In this document: positions 5,594 through 10,227 of the stretch, one piece after another
How the letters are laid out: each line of letters begins with the position of its first letter
Position numbering within the stretch: position 1 is the first letter of the stretch
DNA from: Oscillospiraceae bacterium
GTDB taxonomy: Bacteria > Bacillota > Clostridia > Oscillospirales > Ruminococcaceae
DNA: 10,227 nucleotides
Direction of reading: 5' to 3'
Assembly (NCBI GenBank): GCA_017396055.1
Contig: JAFQND010000281.1
Span: forward strand, 1-10,227
Notes under the pieces: model-generated
The model's input: the letters and a program-made list of their open reading frames with translations, nothing else
Databases searched by the model: none
Told to the model about the DNA's origin: nothing
Position numbers and translations under genes: made by a program

Positions 5594-6121
5594 TTATGCT
5601 TCCTTCTGTTTATCTTTGCGGAAACGGATGATGCCGATCACCGACGAAACGATCGAAACCGCTTCGTTGGCCATGCCGCCGATAGAGAAGACAAAGGCGT
5701 TGTAGATCAGAACGCTGGTGGAAGTAAACAGGATACTCTTTCTCAGCAGCTGAGGGTTTCCGTAAGACATGCAGACGGTGTTTACCGCGAGGGCAATGAT
5801 GATCAGCAGCGATACCGGTCCCTGCCAGGAGAAGGCGCCCAGCACGCACATGATCAATGCGAGGACATAGGCAGAAATACGGTTGAACCGGGATTTTTCG
5901 TTCTGGAAATAGAACATGAGGTTACGGATGAGACAAACGATGTTCAGGGCAAATCCGGAGGTGGCGTCCAGGAAGAAGTAGCTCAGGCAGGTGGCCAGAG
6001 TTGCAAGAGTCGCCGCGATCAGCAGAGTCTTTTTGGTGTTCATCTGATAGGATGCAAAGGTGATGATCGTTGCGATGATGCCAAGGATCTGGCCGATGAT
6101 TTCTCGGGTCATAGGGTCCAT
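5594..6121 (-). CDS. YgjV-family inner membrane protein
   Basis: A 175-residue integral membrane protein with about six or seven hydrophobic segments (roughly 8-26, 32-50, 55-72, 83-99, 101-119, 128-147, 151-166) and a short basic tail (RFRKDKQKEA). The pattern fits the uncharacterised YgjV (Imp-YgjV) family: the early IGQILGIIATIITFASYQ, the intramembrane NIVCLIRNLMFYFQ, and paired helices ending before FRKDK. The family's function is unknown; its layout suggests a small transporter, not an enzyme. ATG 6121 has GGAG 8 bases upstream; a second in-frame ATG at 6112 lacks that spacing. It follows the nucleotidyltransferase gene by 27 bases with no terminator between, so both should be on one mRNA and may serve one pathway, perhaps handling of a small alcohol or its phosphate. 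Confidence 0.85.
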   Translation of the reverse strand: MDPMTREIIGQILGIIATIITFASYQMNTKKTLLIAATLATLATCLSYFFLDATSGFALNIVCLIRNLMFYFQNEKSRFNRISAYVLALIMCVLGAFSWQGPVSLLIIIALAVNTVCMSYGNPQLLRKSILFTSTSVLIYNAFVFSIGGMANEAVSIVSSVIGIIRFRKDKQKEA

Positions 6122-6148
6122 AAGTCGATCTCCGTTACAGTATTTGGA

Positions 6149-7060
6149 TTATTTGAATTTGTACACGGGGTCCAGCGCCTGCAGCTCGGTCAGGGTGTCG
6201 ATCTCGATGACATCGCCTTCTGCACAGGGGCGGGGTTCAATGTAAAATTCCTTGTTGTAGACATCCAGCGGAACATTGTCCCAGTAATTTTCCTTGCCGC
6301 CGGGAGCTGCGTACAGTTCGGGCAGGAAACGTTCCATCTTTTCGCCGTCTTCTTCGGTCCAGAAGGTGATGTCGTACATGTGGTAACAGTCAGTGCCGCC
6401 GACCTTCATACCGGTGACGCGGCCGCCTTTGACGATCAGACGCCAGTCATCGGTCACTTCTTTGTGGACACCCACATAGTTGGCACAGTATTCATATTTG
6501 CGGATCAGGTCGGGATTCTGCAGATACAGGTCGGAATCCAGTACATAAGCCTGACGGAACAGATGTCTGACCTTCATGGCGGAGGATATATTATTGGTCT
6601 CCTTGTAGTCGGGGTTGTCTACAAAGATGATCTGGGGGTATTTTTTGTGCAGCACATCGAACTGCTCGCCCAGATAGCCGCGCACCAGATAGATCTCGTT
6701 GATGCCTGCCCGGACAATGGCGTCCAGCATGGTCTCGATCATGGGCTTTCCGTGGATGCGGATCAGAGCCTTGGGGGTGTTCAGCGTGATGGGCATCAGT
6801 CTCGAACCGAAACCTGCCGCGAGGATGACCGCCCGCTTGACCCGATAGGGTTCCAGAGCGGCGAGGCCGTCATTGGTGATATAGACGTTTTTGCTTTCGG
6901 GGATATCCAGAAGACCTTCTTCGACCAGCTGGGGGAGCGCTTTGTTGATCACGCCCAGCGAAAGACCGGTACCGGCAGCAATTTTACGCTGGCTCAGTTT
7001 CTCGCCGTTTCTGCGCTCGACAAAGCAAAGAATCTCAAAGAATTTTTTACTCAGTGCCAT
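6149..7060 (-). CDS. Winged-helix domain fused to a LicC-like sugar/choline-phosphate nucleotidyltransferase
   Basis: A 303-residue two-domain protein. Residues 1-68 form a MarR-like winged helix (LSQRKIAAGTGLSLGVINKAL as recognition region, then VEEGLLDI and a beta-wing). Residues 75-300 are a GT-A-type nucleotidyltransferase. The NTP-binding loop is LAAGFGSRL (80-88) followed by PKAL (96-99, Lys97). TNNISSAM (155-162) matches the product-binding run of LicC-type enzymes, and metal-binding acids are likely at VLDSD (Asp175, Asp177) and IEIDT (Asp288). LicC activates phosphocholine with CTP for decoration of surface polymers; a sugar-1-phosphate is the alternative substrate. No licA, licB or licD is seen here. 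Start ATG 7060 has GAGG 6 bases upstream. The DNA-binding-like domain may let the enzyme control its own operon or sense its substrate. It is first in an operon with the YgjV-like gene and divergent from potA. Confidence 0.86.
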   Translation of the reverse strand: MALSKKFFEILCFVERRNGEKLSQRKIAAGTGLSLGVINKALPQLVEEGLLDIPESKNVYITNDGLAALEPYRVKRAVILAAGFGSRLMPITLNTPKALIRIHGKPMIETMLDAIVRAGINEIYLVRGYLGEQFDVLHKKYPQIIFVDNPDYKETNNISSAMKVRHLFRQAYVLDSDLYLQNPDLIRKYEYCANYVGVHKEVTDDWRLIVKGGRVTGMKVGGTDCYHMYDITFWTEEDGEKMERFLPELYAAPGGKENYWDNVPLDVYNKEFYIEPRPCAEGDVIEIDTLTELQALDPVYKFK

Positions 7061-7118
7061 ATGTGACCTCTTTTCTTTTCAAAAGAATGATTTTAACGAT
7101 AAAATTGTTCATATCCGT

Positions 7119-7147
7119 ATCATATCATGTTTGTTTGAACGAATCAA
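7119..7147 (-). promoter_or_regulatory. Promoter of the nucleotidyltransferase-ygjV operon
   Basis: On the minus strand, TTGATT (7142-7147) and TATGAT (7119-7124) are 17 bases apart, in an AT-rich stretch about 60 bases before the start codon at 7060. Confidence 0.65.
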
Positions 7148-7354
7148 GTCCTGAAATAAAATTTTACTTCTCTTTGAAAAATCAGCAAAATCACCAAATC
7201 GTCCTTCCGGGAAACACAATGTCAGAATTCTCAGAAAAATCGAGAAATCTGAAGGAAAGTGGCGCATTTCGGATACAAGTTCAATGAAATTTCGAAAAAT
7301 AACGGATGAACATGGAAAATTTGCGGAAAACTGCGGCTAATTTGACTAAACTAC

Positions 7355-7383
7355 TTGACATTTGTTGAAAATGACGGTATAGT
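7355..7383 (+). promoter_or_regulatory. Promoter of potABC
   Basis: A perfect TTGACA (7355-7360) and TATAGT (7378-7383) are separated by 17 bases. Transcription should start near 7390, giving a leader of roughly 170 bases before ATG 7564. Confidence 0.85.
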
Positions 7384-7398
7384 ATATCATGTCATTTT
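7368..7398. promoter_or_regulatory. 8-bp inverted repeat bracketing the potABC -10 box (candidate operator)
   Basis: AAAATGAC (7368-7375) and GTCATTTT (7391-7398) are perfect reverse complements with a 15-base centre that contains the -10 box (7378-7383). Half-site centres are 23 bases apart, about two helical turns, the usual geometry for a dimeric repressor. Binding here would block RNA polymerase. Confidence 0.6.
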
Positions 7399-7450
7399 GT
7401 GTCTTTGACCGAAATGCCGAACCGGATTTTCCGCCGCTGTATAATGAGCC

Positions 7451-7551
7451 GCAGAGACTTCTTCTGCAGCGAAACCCTTTTGCGGGCAGCAGGCGTCGGT
7501 TTGGCACGCCGGTCTGAGGAGAGAAAAGCTCTCCTATTTTCGCAAAGGGGG
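7451..7551 (+). promoter_or_regulatory. Structured potA leader with possible ribosome-site sequestration
   Basis: Several complementary segments can be read. GCAGA/TCTGC (7451-7455/7463-7467) is a small hairpin. CCCTTTTGCG (7475-7484) can pair with CGCAAAGGG (7541-7549) with one bulged T. Enclosed within that helix are two hairpins: GGCGT/ACGCC (7492-7496/7506-7510) and AGGAGAG/CTCTCCT (7517-7523/7529-7535). The closing helix contains the potA ribosome site (AAAGGGGG, 7544-7551). The result is a three-way junction that hides the site, as in translational riboswitches. It matches no named riboswitch class that I recognise. The fold was drawn by eye; no free energy or conservation was computed. 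Confidence 0.4.
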
Positions 7552-7563
7552 ATACAATCTCAA

Positions 7564-8949
7564 ATGAGTAAGATCATTGAACTGAAAAACATCGTCCTCA
7601 GCTATGAGGGAGACCGCATCCTTGACGACGTATCGCTTTCTATCGAAAACGGTCAGTTTGTCACCTTCCTCGGCCCGTCCGGCTGCGGCAAGACGACCAC
7701 ACTGCGTATCATCGGCGGTTTTCTGACTCCCGATTCGGGCGATGTATTCTTTGACGGCAAACGCATCAACGACCTGCCTCCCCATAAGCGCGAGGTCAAC
7801 ACCGTTTTCCAGCGTTATGCCCTTTTTCCTCATCTGAATGTTTTTGATAATGTTGCTTTCGGCCTGAAGATCCAGAAGCTGCCCAAGGACGAGATCCGTC
7901 AGCGTGTTCTGGAAATGCTTGAGATCGTTGATCTCAAGGGCTTTGACAAGCGCCGTGTCAACCGTCTTTCCGGCGGTCAGCAGCAGCGTGTTGCCATTGC
8001 CCGCGCGCTGGTCAACCGTCCTAAGGTCCTCCTTCTGGACGAGCCCCTCGGCGCACTGGACCTGAAACTGCGCAAAGACATGCAGATCGAGCTGATGAAT
8101 ATCCAGCGCAAGACCGGTGTTACCTTTATCTATGTCACCCATGACCAGGAAGAAGCCCTGACCATGAGCGATATGGTGCTTGTCATGAAAGACGGCGTCA
8201 TTCAGCAGTATGCCACTCCCGAGGATATCTATAACGAGCCCAAGAACGCTTTCGTCGCCGACTTTATCGGCGAGAGCAACATCTTTGACGCTGTGATGGA
8301 AGAGGATTACCGGGTCACCTTCTGCGGCAAGACCATGGTCTGTGAAGACGGAGGCTTTGGCAAAAAGCGCCCCGTTGACGTGGTCATCCGTCCCGAGGAT
8401 ATCGATCTGGCTGAGCCCGGAGCCGATACCGCTCTGGTGGGCGAAGTCCGCAGCATCATCTTCAAGGGCGTTCATTATGAGATGACCATTCACTGCGGCG
8501 GTCTGGACTGGATGGTCCATTCCACCGATGCATGGCCCGTGGGCGCAAAGGTAGGCCTGAACTTCGGTCCCCATGATATCCATGTCATGAAGCGCCTGTT
8601 TGAAGGCAGCGAAAATGTTCTGGAAGGTGAAGTCACCGCCGAAGATACCGTTTCCTTCCTGGGCTGTGAATTCGAGCGGGAAAACCTCGGCCTCGAACCC
8701 GGCACCAAAGTGCGCCTGACCGTTTCGCCCAAGGATATCGAAGTCGTTTCTTCCGACCATGCTGACATGGTCGTCTTCCTCGAGTCGCTGATCTATAAGG
8801 GCGACTACAACGAACTGATAGTTTATAATTACGAAAAAGGAAAGAGCCTGCTGCTGCACTCCTATCTGGATCAGCAGGTCGCCACCGATATCGGTATCAA
8901 GTTCAAGTTTGACCGCATTGGTATCGAGGAGGTGACAGGCGTTGACTAA
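7564..8949 (+). CDS. potA: Spermidine/putrescine-type ABC transporter ATP-binding protein
   Basis: A 461-residue cytoplasmic ATPase that powers polyamine import through PotB/PotC. The nucleotide-binding domain (1-235) is complete: Walker A GPSGCGKT (37-44), Q-loop Gln83 in VFQRYALFPH, signature LSGGQ (135-139), Walker B VLLLDEP with Asp159-Glu160, and switch His193 in VTHDQEEA. The sequence is about 90 residues longer than ordinary PotA. The extra length is a second copy of the C-terminal regulatory region: residues about 237-342 and 348-457 align, sharing VIRPEDI/TVSPKDI and VRSIIFKGVHYEMTI/LESLIYKGDYNELIV. Start: ATG 7564 begins the family-typical MSKIIELKNI; the ribosome site AAAGGGGG is about 12 bases upstream, rather far. 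The frame stays open back to 7399, but an extension would start at about the RNA start and match nothing. It overlaps potB by 8 bases. Confidence 0.93.
   Translation: MSKIIELKNIVLSYEGDRILDDVSLSIENGQFVTFLGPSGCGKTTTLRIIGGFLTPDSGDVFFDGKRINDLPPHKREVNTVFQRYALFPHLNVFDNVAFGLKIQKLPKDEIRQRVLEMLEIVDLKGFDKRRVNRLSGGQQQRVAIARALVNRPKVLLLDEPLGALDLKLRKDMQIELMNIQRKTGVTFIYVTHDQEEALTMSDMVLVMKDGVIQQYATPEDIYNEPKNAFVADFIGESNIFDAVMEEDYRVTFCGKTMVCEDGGFGKKRPVDVVIRPEDIDLAEPGADTALVGEVRSIIFKGVHYEMTIHCGGLDWMVHSTDAWPVGAKVGLNFGPHDIHVMKRLFEGSENVLEGEVTAEDTVSFLGCEFERENLGLEPGTKVRLTVSPKDIEVVSSDHADMVVFLESLIYKGDYNELIVYNYEKGKSLLLHSYLDQQVATDIGIKFKFDRIGIEEVTGVD
8927..8935 (+). promoter_or_regulatory. Strong ribosome binding site fixing the TTG start of potB
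   Basis: AGGAGGTGA lies inside the end of potA, 6 bases before TTG 8942. It is a full-length match to the anti-Shine-Dalgarno sequence and compensates for the weak start codon. Confidence 0.85.
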
Positions 8950-9790
8950 GGCTGCTCCTGTGCGCCGCAAGCGAAAGAACACTGCGATCCTCACTTCGGT
9001 GCCCTATCTCGCCTGGATGATCCTGTTCACCCTGGTGCCGCTGGCGATGGTCATCTGGTTCGCCTTCACGACCGTCGGCGGAGAGTTCACCTTTGATAAT
9101 TTCATGGGTGTTGCCAAATACGGCAAAGTCTTTTTCAAGTCCATCTATCTGTCCTTTATCGCCACAGCCGTCTGTCTGCTGATCGGATTCCCCGTGGGTT
9201 ATCTGATGTCCCGTATGAGCGAAGCGGGTCAGCGCACAATGAATATGCTGATCATGCTGCCCATGTGGATGAGCTTCCTTCTGCGTACCTATGCGTGGAT
9301 GACTCTTCTTGAAAGAGAAGGTCTGATCAATCGCTTCTTCGGCATTTTCGGCATCGGTCCCTTTGACATGATCAACACCCAGGGTGCTGTTGTGCTGGGC
9401 ATGGTGTATAACTATCTGCCCTTCATGATCATGCCGCTGCATTCCATCATGATCAAGATCGATCGTTCGATCATCGAAGCTGCTCAGGACCTGGGCGCCA
9501 ACGGCTGGAATGTCCTTCTGAAGGTACTGCTTCCCCTGAGTGTGCCCGGTATCGTCACCGGTGTCACCATGGTTTTCGTTCCTTCTGTTTCGACCTTTAT
9601 CATCTCCCGTATGCTGGGCGGCGGCACCAATCTTCTGATCGGTGACCTGATCGAGCAGCAGTTCCTCGGCAGTGTCTATAATCCCAACGTCGGTTCGGCC
9701 ATGTCGCTGATCCTGATGGTTATGGTGCTGCTGATCATGGGTGTCATCAATCACTTTGATGACGGCGACATGGAGGGCATGCTGATATGA
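8942..9790 (+). CDS. potB: Spermidine/putrescine-type ABC transporter permease PotB
   Basis: A 282-residue integral membrane permease, one half of the channel through which polyamine passes. A basic N-terminus (VRRKRKN) is followed by about six membrane segments (roughly 17-42, 68-90, 98-120, 147-170, 203-222, 252-270). The cytoplasmic coupling loop that docks on PotA is clear: EAAQDLGANGWNVLLKVLLP (179-198), the EAA motif of binding-protein-dependent permeases. LLRTYAWM (113-120) is also typical of PotB. The TTG start is chosen because AGGAGGTGA stands 6 bases upstream and the first residues continue directly into the expected N-terminus. The start overlaps potA by 8 bases and the stop overlaps potC by 4, indicating coupled translation in the order potA-potB-potC. 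Relatives move other cations or small amines, so polyamine specificity is inferred from family resemblance. Confidence 0.92.
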   Translation: MTKAAPVRRKRKNTAILTSVPYLAWMILFTLVPLAMVIWFAFTTVGGEFTFDNFMGVAKYGKVFFKSIYLSFIATAVCLLIGFPVGYLMSRMSEAGQRTMNMLIMLPMWMSFLLRTYAWMTLLEREGLINRFFGIFGIGPFDMINTQGAVVLGMVYNYLPFMIMPLHSIMIKIDRSIIEAAQDLGANGWNVLLKVLLPLSVPGIVTGVTMVFVPSVSTFIISRMLGGGTNLLIGDLIEQQFLGSVYNPNVGSAMSLILMVMVLLIMGVINHFDDGDMEGMLI

Positions 9791-10227
9791 GAAAGACGAG
9801 CGGATTTTTCGGTAAATTCTGGATCGGGCTGATGCTCTTCTTCCTCTATGCGCCGATTTTTGTACTGATCGCATTTTCCTTCAACGAATCCAAGTCCCGC
9901 GCCTATTTCACCGGCTTTACCTTTGAATGGTACGGCAAGCTTTTGAACAACACCCAGATCATGTCGTCCTTCTGGAATTCGCTGGTCATGGCATTCCTTT
10001 CGTCCATTCTGGCGGTCCTGATCGGCACGCTGGCTGCCATCGGCATCAACAAGATGAGCAAACGGTCCCAGAATGCCATCAAAAACATCACCTATCTGCC
10101 TGTACTGAACCCTGAGATCGTCATCGGTATCTCGATGATGCTGCTGTTCGTCTTCTTCAAGGAGAGAATGGGCACCGACCTGGGCTTCGGCACGGTACTG
10201 ATTGCCCATGTGACCTTCGGTCTGCCC
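9787..10227 (+). CDS. potC: Spermidine/putrescine-type ABC transporter permease PotC (3' end outside window)
   Basis: The first 147 residues of the second permease subunit; the frame is open to the window end. It begins at ATG 9787 in an ATGA overlap with the potB stop, with GGAGGG (9772-9777) 9 bases upstream. The N-terminus FWIGLMLFFLYAPIFVLIAFSFNESKS (11-37) is the PotC hallmark: a first membrane helix with a YAP motif, then FNxS. Further segments lie at about 62-86 and 110-125, with LPVLNPEIVIGISMMLLFVF (104-123) typical of PotC. The EAA coupling loop should lie past the window. PotC pairs with PotB to form the channel; a potD binding-protein gene is expected next but cannot be seen. Confidence 0.9.
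   Translation, partial: MRKTSGFFGKFWIGLMLFFLYAPIFVLIAFSFNESKSRAYFTGFTFEWYGKLLNNTQIMSSFWNSLVMAFLSSILAVLIGTLAAIGINKMSKRSQNAIKNITYLPVLNPEIVIGISMMLLFVFFKERMGTDLGFGTVLIAHVTFGLP

Larger units (their letters stand above)
7061..7563. other. 503-base divergent intergenic region
   Basis: No gene is supported here. From 7061 to about 7360 the DNA is visibly AT-rich and holds the minus-strand promoter of the nucleotidyltransferase operon (7119-7147), then about 200 bases (7148-7354) with no clear motif. From 7355 comes the potA promoter with its inverted repeat. From about 7390 composition shifts to GC-rich, consistent with a transcribed structured leader reaching the potA ATG. Confidence 0.8.

Noticed and set aside
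5591..7066. A 491-codon plus-strand open frame spanning both the ygjV-like and nucleotidyltransferase genes
   Set aside because: Unusually long, but the product is rich in His/Asp/Gln/Gly with no domain, it starts at the end of a terminator, and it is antisense to two convincing families.
7061..7354. Possible small gene or element in the AT-rich divergent interval
   Set aside because: The short open frames there have no ribosome site and no recognisable product; only promoter-like signals are supported.
7440..7445. TATAAT within the potA leader as a second promoter
   Set aside because: No acceptable -35 lies 16-18 bases upstream (the nearest TTGACC is 29 bases away) and there is no TGn extension.
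7399..7563. An N-terminal extension of PotA by 55 residues starting at GTG 7399
   Set aside because: The frame is open, but the start would coincide with the expected RNA start, the extension matches no PotA feature, and ATG 7564 gives the family-typical N-terminus.
7534..8994. A 486-codon minus-strand open frame opposite potA
   Set aside because: Antisense to a complete ABC ATPase with all motifs, and of low-quality composition typical of reverse-frame shadows.
8903..9874. A long minus-strand open frame opposite potB
   Set aside because: The His/Asp/Gln-rich product mirrors hydrophobic codons of the permease. There is no ribosome site or domain.

Overview
The window reads as chromosomal DNA of a Gram-positive anaerobe of the Clostridia, most like gut Oscillospiraceae/Ruminococcaceae. 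This is inference from gene content: an LPXTG surface protein with its own sortase and signal peptidase, strong AGGAGG-type ribosome sites, TTG starts, a UROD-like methyltransferase homologue and a LicC-type nucleotidyltransferase. Coding density is high, genes lie on both strands, and two hairpins serve as shared terminators between convergent genes. No RNA gene, insertion sequence, CRISPR array or phage gene was seen.

Layout. (1) 1-642: 3' end of a GH42-type beta-galactosidase, closed by a terminator. (2) 763-3622: a four-gene surface-protein operon behind a good promoter: a small coiled-coil protein, an active-site-intact signal peptidase I, a secreted LPQTG protein with one Cna-B domain, and a sortase. 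Its terminator is shared with the convergent next gene. (3) 3627-4628 (-) and 4816-5544 (+): a divergent pair, a UROD/MtaA-like protein and an XRE regulator with a helical C-terminal region, with promoters back to back and shared repeat sequences between them. (4) 5594-7060 (-): a two-gene operon, a winged-helix/LicC-like nucleotidyltransferase fusion followed by a YgjV-family membrane protein. (5) 7355 to the window end (+): potA-potB-potC of a spermidine/putrescine-type ABC importer with overlapping starts; potC is cut by the window edge.

How they work together. In region 2 the signal peptidase should clear the leader of the LPQTG protein and the sortase should anchor or polymerise it, making a minimal self-contained surface-fibre or adhesin module. 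In region 5, PotA energises the PotB/PotC channel; the substrate-binding protein PotD is expected just beyond the window.

The most interesting signals are in region 5. A perfect 8-bp inverted repeat brackets the -10 box of the pot promoter. The leader before potA can fold into a three-way junction whose closing helix would bury the potA ribosome site. PotA carries a tandemly duplicated C-terminal regulatory domain. Next in interest are the wHTH-nucleotidyltransferase fusion and the cysteine-rich LPQTG protein.
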